Positions 7,928-16,165 of a stretch of DNA of 64,000 nt are shown here, in pieces; the first letter of the stretch is position 1, and every line of letters starts with the position of its first letter. The stretch is from Flavobacterium defluvii. Lineage in GTDB: Bacteria > Bacteroidota > Bacteroidia > Flavobacteriales > Flavobacteriaceae. Under the pieces are notes generated by a model. The model saw nothing but the letters and a program-made list of their open reading frames with translations, was not told the origin of the DNA and searched no databases. The translations under genes were made by a program, and so were the position numbers. The stretch covers positions 186,001 to 250,000 of the forward strand of contig NZ_FQWC01000008.1 in the NCBI RefSeq assembly GCF_900129555.1. Direction: 5' to 3'.

Positions 7928-10900
7928 TTACTTTTTAGTTTTATAGAATTTTCTGTAACTCGGATATGTTATAGCACCAATTACAGCAATTGTTCCCATA
8001 GAATAGTAAATCCAGTTTAATGAATGTGCTTCTCCGGTTGCGTATGAATGCAGACCAACTAAGTGGAAATTTACTCCATAATAAGTAAACAAAATAGAAA
8101 TAAAAGCAAACATACTCATTAAGTTAAAGAACCATTTTCCGCGTAAAGCTGGTACAAAGCGAGCGTGAATTACAAATGCGTAAACCATAATCGAAATTAA
8201 AGCCCATGTTTCTTTTGGATCCCAGCCCCAGTAACGTCCCCAGCTTTCATTTGCCCATTGTCCTCCAAGGAAGTTACCAATAGTAAGCATAATTAAACCA
8301 ATTGTTAAGGCCATTTCGTTGATATAGGTAATTTCTTTTACGTTAAGGCTCATTTTGGCTTTGTTACTTTCATTTGTAAAGAAAATCAAAATCAAGGCAA
8401 CGAAACCTAAAATCATTCCCAATGCAAAAGGTCCATAACTTGCTACAATTACAGCAACGTGAATCATTAACCAATATGAATTAAGAACAGGTTGTAAGTT
8501 TGCAATTTCCGGATCGATCCAGTTCATGTATGCTGCCATTAAAATCATTGCTGTTACAAAGGCAGAAGAAGCTACTGTAAGTTTTGATTTTCTGTCGAAT
8601 GCCAAACCAAAAAACATCGTTGCCCACGCCACATAAACAATCGATTCGTAAGCATTACTCCACGGAGCATGTCCGGAAATATACCAGCGTGCAACTAATC
8701 CTAATGTGTGAAGCGCAAACAATAATCCGACAATAATATGGAAACCGTTTATAGTTATACGCAGCCATTTTTTCTCAAAAAAGATATTTACGATCGTAAA
8801 AATCAACATTAAAATAGAAGCTGTTATATACCAATAAGGCAATACTTTAAAGACGTCATATTTGTTATAAGCGATTTCAGCATCAATTTTTTGTTCACTA
8901 GGACGAACTTTTGCTCCAAATTTCTTCTGGAAACCATTTATACTTTCGACCAATTGATCTGCTGTATCCCAGTTTTTAGAAATAGAACCATTATTTAAGG
9001 CGCTGAAATATAATGGAAGAATTTGATTTACATATGTAGAATCCATTCCTTTAAAACCTTTGTCATTACGCTCTAAATAGGAAACCCATTTATGGTTTGG
9101 ATCGTTTGGAACTGGAAAAATTTTCAAAATACTTCCGCTTAAAGCAGATTCCATTAAGTTTACCTTTTTATCTGTTTCGATAAAATCTTTTTCAAACTGA
9201 TTTGGATTTCCGGCTTTATAAGCAGCATCCAAATAAGGAGAAAGTTTATAGTTTCCGTTTTCATCAAAGAAATTAACAAAAGGGGCAAATTTTGCTTCTT
9301 TGTCAACGCCAATAATTTTACGAATACTATCATTTCCTGATTTTATGTAAATAAGCGGAACCTGAATCCAAACCTGGGCATATTGCGTCATTGACAAAAA
9401 TACCTGATCAGAATTCATTCCGTTATAAGTGTCAGCGTGACTTACTTTTCGAAGTAATTCAGATGAGAATGTATTAATAGGTTTCATGCGTCCTCCGGCA
9501 TCCTGAATAATCAAACGTCCAAATTTTGCAGCATGCGCTTCAGGAGCTTTATAGATAGTTAATAACGAATCTAATTGTTTTTTGCTTGGCGGCGCTGTAA
9601 CATGATTAGCGTGATCATTTGGATCTGCTGTATGATTATGATCGTGATCGTGAGAATGTACATGAGGATTTTGTTGTGCGAAACCACTCAAACCAATCAT
9701 TAAAACCAAAATCGTAATTAGTTTTTCTTTTTTCTTTTTAACGCCTTCTAATTTGCGCTTTAAATCTCCAAATCGAGAATGTTTTGTAAACATAATTGCC
9801 ATTAAACCAAAGAACAGCATAAAATATCCTAAATATGTGATTGAAGTTCCCCAAAAATCGTGGTTTACAGATAGAACTGTTCCTTTTTCATCTGGGTCAA
9901 ATGATGACTGAAAGAAACGATATCCTTTATGATCCAAAACGTGATTCATATAAATATCAGCGTCAAAAGTTTCTGCAGAATCTAAAACGGTTACTTTACT
10001 TTCAAATGCAGAATAACTTTTTTCTGTTCCTGGATATTTTGTTGCTATAAAATCATTCAATTTAATTCTAAAAGGCAAAACATACGCTTTACTTCCGTAA
10101 AATAGAGAATATTCTTTATTGCCAATTTTTACAGTTTTTGGTTCCCCTACACTACCTTTGGACCCCATAACCATAACCTCTTTTTCCTGTCCTTCGGCCT
10201 TTACTTTTACAACTAAAGCATCTGTATGAGATTTTGCTTTAAAATCATTATTAGATTCATAATCTATTTTTCCTTTCATTGCAGGTTCTGGAAAAACGAT
10301 TCTGATATCGCCAATACTGTATAAAGAACGCATCATCAAAGGCTGAACGTTATCTTTTGTAACTTTTCCTTTTAGCTGATCTGCCATTCGCATAAATTCT
10401 CCTTCAAATGGAGTCTGAATAGTATATTTTTCTCCTTTAGTATTAATATTAATAGCACCTTCTGTAGGTTTATTTAAAGCAAATAATACGTTGTGAATGT
10501 TTTGAACTTCACCTTCCTTAAGGTAATGTTCTTCACGTCCGCCTGCTCCGGCTTCAACCAATTTAATGTATAAAGTTCCGTTTGGGTCTGGTTTAACAAC
10601 TTCCTTAGCTCCCATTATATATTTAGAATAGGTAACTTCAAATGGAGTTTCATCAAATTTTCCTGAAATCGTAAAATCATTATTGGTTACCGGAGAAAGC
10701 AAAAGGCTTTTTTCAAAAACCCTGCGTTTCATTTCACCTTTATATTCTCCGTCAACAAAAACAGTTAAAAATGTTTTGTCTGAATAAAGCTGATTTTCTG
10801 TTGCGCCTTCGCGAATCGGCATCATTCCTTCATAACTAATATAACGTGTAATAAAAGCTCCTAAAATGATAAAAACAAAAGCAATGTGAAGTAAAAACGT

Positions 10901-11134
10901 TGCCCATTTTTCTTTTTTAAGCAACTGATAACGTTTGATATTTCCGAAGAAATTAATCATAAAAATGAACATTATCGCTTCAAACCACCAGGTATTGTAT
11001 ATTAAAATTCTGGCCGTATCAGTATTGTATTTACTTTCTATAAAAGTTCCAACACCCATTGCAATTGCGAATGTTAAAAAAAGAACGGCCATTAATCGTG
11101 TAGAAAACAAAAAAGAGAATATTTTTTTATCCAT
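7928..11134 (-). CDS. ccsBA: CcsBA: fused cytochrome c biogenesis protein
   Basis: A 1068-residue fusion of ResB/CcsB and CcsA, the system II haem exporter and cytochrome c haem lyase. The N-terminal ResB part has two membrane helices near 10-65, a large periplasmic region, and a further helix (TSITYLGYFMLFFGLMAIMF) near 440. The C-terminal CcsA part, from about 770, has about eight helices, the Trp-rich haem-binding motif GGQWANESWGRYWGWDPKE and conserved His residues (ALHTLGLVARWY, LVGLHSYATGEAHS). A His-rich run, HVHSHDHDHNH, lies near 490 at the junction, after a segment resembling a signal sequence. Such fusions are normal in Bacteroidota; the His cluster is less usual and may bind metal or haem (inference). 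Confidence 0.92.
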   Translation of the reverse strand: MDKKIFSFLFSTRLMAVLFLTFAIAMGVGTFIESKYNTDTARILIYNTWWFEAIMFIFMINFFGNIKRYQLLKKEKWATFLLHIAFVFIILGAFITRYISYEGMMPIREGATENQLYSDKTFLTVFVDGEYKGEMKRRVFEKSLLLSPVTNNDFTISGKFDETPFEVTYSKYIMGAKEVVKPDPNGTLYIKLVEAGAGGREEHYLKEGEVQNIHNVLFALNKPTEGAININTKGEKYTIQTPFEGEFMRMADQLKGKVTKDNVQPLMMRSLYSIGDIRIVFPEPAMKGKIDYESNNDFKAKSHTDALVVKVKAEGQEKEVMVMGSKGSVGEPKTVKIGNKEYSLFYGSKAYVLPFRIKLNDFIATKYPGTEKSYSAFESKVTVLDSAETFDADIYMNHVLDHKGYRFFQSSFDPDEKGTVLSVNHDFWGTSITYLGYFMLFFGLMAIMFTKHSRFGDLKRKLEGVKKKKEKLITILVLMIGLSGFAQQNPHVHSHDHDHNHTADPNDHANHVTAPPSKKQLDSLLTIYKAPEAHAAKFGRLIIQDAGGRMKPINTFSSELLRKVSHADTYNGMNSDQVFLSMTQYAQVWIQVPLIYIKSGNDSIRKIIGVDKEAKFAPFVNFFDENGNYKLSPYLDAAYKAGNPNQFEKDFIETDKKVNLMESALSGSILKIFPVPNDPNHKWVSYLERNDKGFKGMDSTYVNQILPLYFSALNNGSISKNWDTADQLVESINGFQKKFGAKVRPSEQKIDAEIAYNKYDVFKVLPYWYITASILMLIFTIVNIFFEKKWLRITINGFHIIVGLLFALHTLGLVARWYISGHAPWSNAYESIVYVAWATMFFGLAFDRKSKLTVASSAFVTAMILMAAYMNWIDPEIANLQPVLNSYWLMIHVAVIVASYGPFALGMILGFVALILIFFTNESNKAKMSLNVKEITYINEMALTIGLIMLTIGNFLGGQWANESWGRYWGWDPKETWALISIMVYAFVIHARFVPALRGKWFFNLMSMFAFISILFTYYGVNFHLVGLHSYATGEAHSLNWIYYSMGTIAVIGAITYPSYRKFYKTKK

Positions 11135-11165
11135 TTCTTAGGGATTACATTGTATAAAAGTGCGA

Positions 11166-11173
11166 CAAAAGTA
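11166..11173 (-). promoter_or_regulatory. -7 element of ccsBA
   Basis: The minus strand reads TACTTTTG, an exact TAnnTTTG match, 31 bases before the start codon. No clean -33 TTG. Confidence 0.4.
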
Positions 11174-11238
11174 CTTAAAAATGTTGATTAGCCGTTAGGA
11201 TAATTTGTTAATAAAAACCAAATAATCGGATTGAGTTT

Positions 11239-11353
11239 TGGGCCACAGATTTCACAGATTAAACGGATTATTTTTTAAATCTTTTTATTTTTTTATGGTA
11301 AACAAAAACATAAATCCTTATAAATTAGTTTAATCAGTATAATCTGTGGGCAA
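11239..11353. repeat. Imperfect intergenic inverted repeat (CCACAGATT family)
   Basis: The left end reads GGGCCACAGATTTCACAGAT and the right end AATCAGTATAATCTGTGGGC, so the two ends can pair imperfectly around an AT-rich middle. It has no coding capacity. It looks like one of several dispersed repeat families in this genome. Confidence 0.5.
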
Positions 11354-11391
11354 ACTTTCCTCCACGATATTTTCTTTAGAAAAAATAATGT

Positions 11392-11399
11392 TAATTTTG
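11392..11399 (+). promoter_or_regulatory. -7 element of the DUF2520 gene, near-leaderless
   Basis: TAATTTTG matches TAnnTTTG and ends only 5 bases before the ATG. If used, the transcript would begin at or next to the start codon. Confidence 0.35.
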
Positions 11400-11404
11400 C
11401 GGGT

Positions 11405-12166
11405 ATGATTCGACTCACAATAATTGGTTCCGGAAATGTCGCACAGCATTTAATAAAAGCATTTTCTGCAAGTTCATTTGTAGAAATGGTTCAGGTATTT
11501 TCGAGAAAAAAAGAAGCTTTGAGTCATCTTCTGGATTCAGAGAAAATTGTAACCGAATTTTCAGCTTTAAAAAAAGCCGATTTATACATTATTTCAGTTT
11601 CTGATAATGCAATTGCCGAAGTTTCGAGTCAATTACCTTTTGAAAATCAATTAGTTGTTCATACTTCAGGAACGACTTCTATCGACATTTTAGATTCAAA
11701 AAACAAAAAAGGCGTTTTTTATCCGTTACAGACATTTTCTAAAGCTAAGGAAATTGATTTTTCAATAATTCCAATTTGCTTAGAAGCTGAAAATCAAAAT
11801 GATTACACAATTTTGGAAACTGCAGCTAAAAGTATTTCGAATGCTGTTTTTGCCATAAGTTCTGATCAAAGAAAAGCATTGCATGTTGCAGCAGTTTTTG
11901 TGAATAATTTTACGAATCATTTATATCAGATTGGTCAGGAAATATGTGAAGAACATCAGGTTCCTTTTGAAGTTTTAAAACCTTTAATTCAGGAAACTGC
12001 CGAAAAAATCAAAACATTAGATCCAATTGATGCCCAGACTGGTCCAGCAAAACGCCACGATTCGGTTACAATAGATGCGCATCTGGAATATATTACAAAC
12101 GAAAATCAAAAAAACATTTATAAAATACTAACACAATCTATACAGCATAATGGCAAAAAGTTATAA
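11405..12166 (+). CDS. Rossmann-fold DUF2520 oxidoreductase-like protein
   Basis: A 253-residue protein. The N-terminal NAD(P)-binding Rossmann fold has IGSGNVAQHLIKAF, then DLYIISVSDNAIAEV and VVHTSGTTSIDIL. The C-terminal DUF2520 helical domain (about 120-250) contains DQRKALHVAAVFVNNFTNHLY and GPAKRHDSVTIDAHL. The fold resembles ProC and 6-phosphogluconate dehydrogenase, but the substrate is unknown. Its end overlaps the start of the kdsC-like gene by 17 bases, so the two are translationally linked and possibly functionally related. Confidence 0.85.
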   Translation: MIRLTIIGSGNVAQHLIKAFSASSFVEMVQVFSRKKEALSHLLDSEKIVTEFSALKKADLYIISVSDNAIAEVSSQLPFENQLVVHTSGTTSIDILDSKNKKGVFYPLQTFSKAKEIDFSIIPICLEAENQNDYTILETAAKSISNAVFAISSDQRKALHVAAVFVNNFTNHLYQIGQEICEEHQVPFEVLKPLIQETAEKIKTLDPIDAQTGPAKRHDSVTIDAHLEYITNENQKNIYKILTQSIQHNGKKL

Positions 12167-12677
12167 AGAAATGATGAACGACATTACAACATTTATTTTT
12201 GATGTTGATGGCGTACTTACAGACAGTTCGGTTTTTGTAACCACAGAAGGAGAAATTCTTCGTACGATGAATATTCGTGATGGTTATGCGATGAAAGCAG
12301 CTGTAGAAAGCGGTTATCATGTCTGCATTATTTCTGGCGGAAGCAATGAAGGTGTTCGTGTAAGGCTTAAGAATTTAGGAATTAAAGATATTCATTTGGG
12401 AACGCCTGATAAAGTAAAAACATTCAAAGAATATACAGAAACCTATAACATTAAACCAGAACAGGTTTTGTATATGGGAGACGATATTCCGGATTATCAT
12501 GTAATGAAATTAGTAGGTTTACCGGCATGTCCGCAGGATGCAAGTCCAGAAATTAAAAATATCTGCCGCTACATTTCGCACGTAAAAGGCGGAAGAGGCG
12601 CAGCAAGAGACGTAATCGAACAAGTTATGAAAGTACAGGGAAAATGGATGGAACATTTTAACGGACAACACGATTAA
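12150..12677 (+). CDS. KdsC-like HAD phosphatase
   Basis: A 175-residue HAD-superfamily protein of the 3-deoxy-D-manno-octulosonate 8-phosphate phosphatase (KdsC) type. Motif I is FIFDVDGVLTDSSVFV, motif II ISGGSNEGVRVRLKNLGI, and the third acidic motif is YMGDDIPDYHVMK. Length fits the cap-less C0 subfamily, which forms tetramers. The expected role is removal of phosphate from Kdo-8-P for the lipopolysaccharide core. No other kds gene lies nearby, so the substrate is inferred from the family. ATG 12150 is chosen because MAKSYKEMMND is a typical start; ATG at 12171 is an alternative. Confidence 0.85.
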   Translation: MAKSYKEMMNDITTFIFDVDGVLTDSSVFVTTEGEILRTMNIRDGYAMKAAVESGYHVCIISGGSNEGVRVRLKNLGIKDIHLGTPDKVKTFKEYTETYNIKPEQVLYMGDDIPDYHVMKLVGLPACPQDASPEIKNICRYISHVKGGRGAARDVIEQVMKVQGKWMEHFNGQHD

Positions 12678-12681
12678 AGCA

Positions 12682-12732
12682 ATTGTTAATGGTTAATTGT
12701 TAATGGTTAATTGTTAATGGTTAATTGTCAAT
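12682..12732. repeat. 14-bp tandem repeat
   Basis: Three exact copies of ATTGTTAATGGTTA are followed by a diverging partial copy. It lies between the kdsC-like gene and the next intergenic repeat. Confidence 0.85.
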
Positions 12733-12740
12733 TATAAAGC

Positions 12741-12808
12741 CTTTGTAACTCTGCACCTTTGCCCCTAAAAACTCAGAATCTTAGCACCTTAAGAACCTTA
12801 GCAACTTA
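12741..12808. repeat. Dispersed intergenic repeat (CTTAGCACCTTA family)
   Basis: Low-complexity text of phrases such as TTTGTAACTCTGCACCTTTG and CTTAGCACCTTAAGAACC. A related sequence occurs in the other direction at 28501-28540, and part of it at 4660-4680. No coding capacity. Confidence 0.5.
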
Positions 12809-12813
12809 AAAAA

Positions 12814-13749
12814 ATGAAATACCTAAAACTAATTCGATATAAAAATCTATTAATGCTTGCTTTTATGCAGGTTTTATTTCGTTATGCTTTTTTAAAACAA
12901 CAGGATATACCATTGGCATTGGCCGACTGGCAATATGGACTTTTGGTTTTAAGCACGGTATTATTAGCAGCAGCAGGATATGTTATCAATAATATTTACG
13001 ACGTTGCTACCGATACGATCAACAAACCGCAAGATGTGGTTGTAGGTAAAGGAATTTCAGAAACTGCAGCATTTAATATTTATATCGGTCTAAATATTAC
13101 CGGAGTTGCGCTTGGATTTGTTTTGGCAAATATTATTTTAAGACCAACATTTGCTTCGCTTTTTATTTTAATTGCTTCGCTTCTTTATTTTTATGCAACA
13201 ACTTTAAAATCGATTATGATTTTAGGGAATTTTGTTGTGGCTGCCTTGCTTTCAGTAAGTGTTTTAATAATTGGAGTTTTTGATCTTTTTCCGGCTACGA
13301 CAATCGAAAATAAAGCCCAAATGGCGAGCTTCTTTTCTATTTTAACAGATTATGCACTTTTTGCTTTTATGATCAATTTTGTTCGCGAAATAGTTAAAGA
13401 CATTGAAGACATGGATGGCGATTATAATCAAGGAATGAACACTTTACCAATTGCTATTGGTAAAAATCGTGCAGCAAAAATTGCATTGGGGTTTGCTATA
13501 ATTCCGTTTATTTTATGTTTGCTTTACATCAATAAATATTTCTTTGAAAATAATCTTCTAGTAGTAACGTTTTATACATTCGTTTTTGTTTTAGCGCCTT
13601 TGTTATATTTTATTGTAAAAATTTTTAGCGCTAAAACAAAAAAAGATTTCCATCATTTAAGTACGATTTTAAAATTGATTTTATTCTTTGGAATCTTATC
13701 CATTTTAGTCATTAGCTTAAACCATCAATACCTTTTAACTCATGCTTAA
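12814..13749 (+). CDS. UbiA-family prenyltransferase
   Basis: A 311-residue membrane protein with about eight to nine hydrophobic segments. It carries the two Asp-rich metal-diphosphate motifs of UbiA enzymes: NNIYDVATDTINKP at about 64-77 and DIEDMDGDYNQGMNTLPI at about 197-214. Flavobacterial relatives are usually named geranylgeranylglycerol-phosphate geranylgeranyltransferase, but a lipid-quinone or other prenyl acceptor is possible. The substrate cannot be read from the sequence. The 3' end overlaps maf by 8 bases, indicating co-transcription. Confidence 0.8.
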   Translation: MKYLKLIRYKNLLMLAFMQVLFRYAFLKQQDIPLALADWQYGLLVLSTVLLAAAGYVINNIYDVATDTINKPQDVVVGKGISETAAFNIYIGLNITGVALGFVLANIILRPTFASLFILIASLLYFYATTLKSIMILGNFVVAALLSVSVLIIGVFDLFPATTIENKAQMASFFSILTDYALFAFMINFVREIVKDIEDMDGDYNQGMNTLPIAIGKNRAAKIALGFAIIPFILCLLYINKYFFENNLLVVTFYTFVFVLAPLLYFIVKIFSAKTKKDFHHLSTILKLILFFGILSILVISLNHQYLLTHA

Positions 13750-14326
13750 AGAAAAACTTAAAAAATATAAAATCATATTGGCTTCGGGTTCTCCGCGAAG
13801 ACAGCAGTTTTTTAAAGATTTAGATCTTGACTTTGAAATTCGTTTAAAAGACGTTGAAGAAATCTACCCTCCTGAATTAAAGGCAGTAGAAATCACTGAT
13901 TTTCTGGCACAGTTAAAGGCAGATGCTTTTAAAAACGAATTAAAAGAAAATGAAATTTTAGTTACAAGCGACACCATTGTCTGGCATCAAAATAAAGCTT
14001 TAGGAAAACCAAAAAATGCCCAGGATGCTTTTGAAATGATAAAATCGATGTCAAACGCAACCCATGAAGTAATTACATCTGTTTGCTTTCAAACCAATAC
14101 AACTTCTACTCTCTTACATGATATTACAAAAGTTACTTTTAAAGATTTATCAGATGAAAGTATTTTGTATTATATCGAAAATTACAAACCTTATGACAAA
14201 GCCGGTGCATACGGAATTCAGGAATGGTTTGGTTTTATGGCGGTTACAAAAGTTGAAGGTTCGTATACCAATGTTATGGGACTTCCTACGGCTAAAGTTT
14301 ATGATTATTTGAGTACTTTAGTGTAA
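13742..14326 (+). CDS. maf: Maf-family nucleotide pyrophosphatase
   Basis: A 194-residue protein. The N-terminal ILASGSPRRQQFF is the Maf signature loop. It is followed by EILVTSDTIVWHQNKALGKPKN (catalytic Asp in TSDT) and YKPYDKAGAYGIQEWF, the third conserved motif. Maf enzymes hydrolyse non-canonical or methylated NTPs, mostly dTTP, UTP and modified bases, and limit their entry into nucleic acids. Length fits. It overlaps the prenyltransferase upstream by 8 bases and is followed 10 bases later by an MscS-like gene. Confidence 0.9.
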   Translation: MLKEKLKKYKIILASGSPRRQQFFKDLDLDFEIRLKDVEEIYPPELKAVEITDFLAQLKADAFKNELKENEILVTSDTIVWHQNKALGKPKNAQDAFEMIKSMSNATHEVITSVCFQTNTTSTLLHDITKVTFKDLSDESILYYIENYKPYDKAGAYGIQEWFGFMAVTKVEGSYTNVMGLPTAKVYDYLSTLV

Positions 14327-14336
14327 AAATTTATTT

Positions 14337-14867
14337 ATGTTTTCTTTTAAAGAATATACTCAGGAAATATTTGCTACCATTATTCTTCTTTTAGTTTTAA
14401 TTACTTTAAGAATGGTTGTCGCTAAATTAATCCGTCGCTTTGCTGCTACAAGTCATTTATTAGAACATCGTACAAATTTGGTTATCAAATACATTAATAT
14501 TTTAATGAATATTTTGGTTGCCATAAGTTTAATCGTGATCTGGGGTGTAGATACCAAAGATATATTCATAACCGTTTCTTCAATTGCAACCGTTATTGGC
14601 GTTGCCATGTTTGCACAATGGTCAATTCTGAGCAATATAACTTCGGGAATGATCTTATTCTTTTCATTTCCTTTTAGAATTGGGGATACCATAAAAATTC
14701 ACGATAAAGATTTTCCTATCGAAGCTGAAATCGAAGATATTAATACCTTTCACGTAAGCCTGCGAACTAAAGAAGGCGAAAAAATAATTTTCCCTAATAA
14801 TCTGCTTTTGCAAAAGGGAATTTCAATCATGCCTTCTCATTATGAAGAGAAAGAATTTTTTGATTAA
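14337..14867 (+). CDS. Small MscS-like mechanosensitive channel
   Basis: A 176-residue protein with two to three membrane helices (about 12-30, 55-72 and a pore-lining helix around 78-108). The segment TVIGVAMFAQWSILSNITSGMILFFSFPFRIGDTI is the MscS pore and beta-domain entry, with the FRIGDTIKI signature. The C-terminal beta domain is short, ending soon after IIFPNNLLLQKGI, so the usual alpha/beta vestibule is missing. The family releases solutes on hypo-osmotic shock; such minimal forms are common in Bacteroidota. Probably in the same transcript as the UbiA-family gene and maf. Confidence 0.8.
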   Translation: MFSFKEYTQEIFATIILLLVLITLRMVVAKLIRRFAATSHLLEHRTNLVIKYINILMNILVAISLIVIWGVDTKDIFITVSSIATVIGVAMFAQWSILSNITSGMILFFSFPFRIGDTIKIHDKDFPIEAEIEDINTFHVSLRTKEGEKIIFPNNLLLQKGISIMPSHYEEKEFFD

Positions 14868-14978
14868 TTTTTGAATGGGAATTTTATAAAGTATAATTAA
14901 AAAGCTAAAACGTTATAATTTAAAGAAATTATAATATTTGCTTAACCAAATTATACATTTTTCTAAAATTTCATTTAA

Positions 14979-16079
14979 ATGATTCAAACAATTAAGTTAC
15001 CGTTTTATGCAAAACTTGCCTGTATCTTAGTAAGCTTAATTTCATTTGCTTATATTTTTTGTATTACCAAAGATATCCTTACACCAGTTTTACTAGCATT
15101 TTTATTTGCGGTTTTACTATTGCCGATTTTTACTTTTCTGCATACAAAAGTTAAGTTTCCAAGGCATCTTGCAGCAATAGTCTGCATGATAATTTTCATA
15201 TCCTTTATTGTTGGTATTTTAGTTTTTATATCTTATCAGGTTACCTACATGGCAAATGATTTTGGTACAATAAAGAAAAACGCAAATTCCTTTATTATTG
15301 AAATTCATAAGTTTATCAGAGAAAATTTTGAGATAAGTATTGGCGAACAAAAAAAATATCTTGATTCTGTTACGAAAGATTCAGTTAAAAATGGTCAGGC
15401 AAAATTAGGTTCGGCGATTATATCTATAAGCGATGTTCTTTTAGACAGTACTATTATGATTATTTATACGTTTCTGTTTTTAATATACAAAGAACACTTC
15501 AAATTGTTTTTGGCCAAATTAATAAACAAAGAAAATCATTCGGTATTAAAAGATATACTGTCGCAGATAAAAGTTTCAATCAATAATTATATTGTAAGTC
15601 TGATTATTGAAATGATTGTCGTTTCAATATTAACAAGTTTAGGACTTTGGATTATTGGTATCAAATATTTTATTTTATTAGGTTTAATAACCGGAATTCT
15701 AAATTTGGTACCTTATATCGGGATTTTGATTGCTGGAATAATTACTGTTTTTGCTTCTCTCACAGGTTCTGGCGAGACCTCAGTAATATTAGGCATTTTG
15801 ATTGTAAATGTAATCGTTCAGTTAATTGATAATAACATTCTTGTGCCTTTAATAATTAATTCAAAAGTAGAAATAAACGCTTTTGTTTCGATTATGGGAA
15901 TTATAGTGGGCGGTGCTGCAGCCGGAATTTCCGGAATGTTTTTGGCCATACCGCTTCTGGCAATTTTAAAAATTATTTTTGACAGAATTGAATCACTCGA
16001 ACCCTGGGGATATTTAATGGGAAATCATGTTCCGAGAAAATTTACCTGGAGAGTCCGCAGAAGAAAAATCGAAGAGTAA
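14979..16079 (+). CDS. AI-2E family transporter
   Basis: A 366-residue membrane protein with about seven to eight helices: three at the N-terminus, a soluble segment at about 90-150, then a C-terminal block. It has the family features GLITGILNLVPYIGILIAG, then a VPLIINSKVEINAFVSIMGIIVGGAAAGISGMFLAIPLLA segment. The family (formerly DUF20/PerM) includes the TqsA autoinducer exporter and Na+/H+ antiporters; no luxS gene is seen here, so signal export is not assumed. Stand-alone, 111 bases after the mechanosensitive channel gene. Confidence 0.85.
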   Translation: MIQTIKLPFYAKLACILVSLISFAYIFCITKDILTPVLLAFLFAVLLLPIFTFLHTKVKFPRHLAAIVCMIIFISFIVGILVFISYQVTYMANDFGTIKKNANSFIIEIHKFIRENFEISIGEQKKYLDSVTKDSVKNGQAKLGSAIISISDVLLDSTIMIIYTFLFLIYKEHFKLFLAKLINKENHSVLKDILSQIKVSINNYIVSLIIEMIVVSILTSLGLWIIGIKYFILLGLITGILNLVPYIGILIAGIITVFASLTGSGETSVILGILIVNVIVQLIDNNILVPLIINSKVEINAFVSIMGIIVGGAAAGISGMFLAIPLLAILKIIFDRIESLEPWGYLMGNHVPRKFTWRVRRRKIEE

Positions 16080-16165
16080 AATTGTCTACCGGTTTTAAAA
16101 ATAATCGTGTTATTTATCTTAAATTCATAGAATAATCAGCCTTTAAATAGTTTAAACTTATCTGA

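Noticed and set aside
12682..12732. Short direct repeats resembling a CRISPR array
   Set aside because: The unit is 14 bases with no spacers, so it is a simple tandem repeat.
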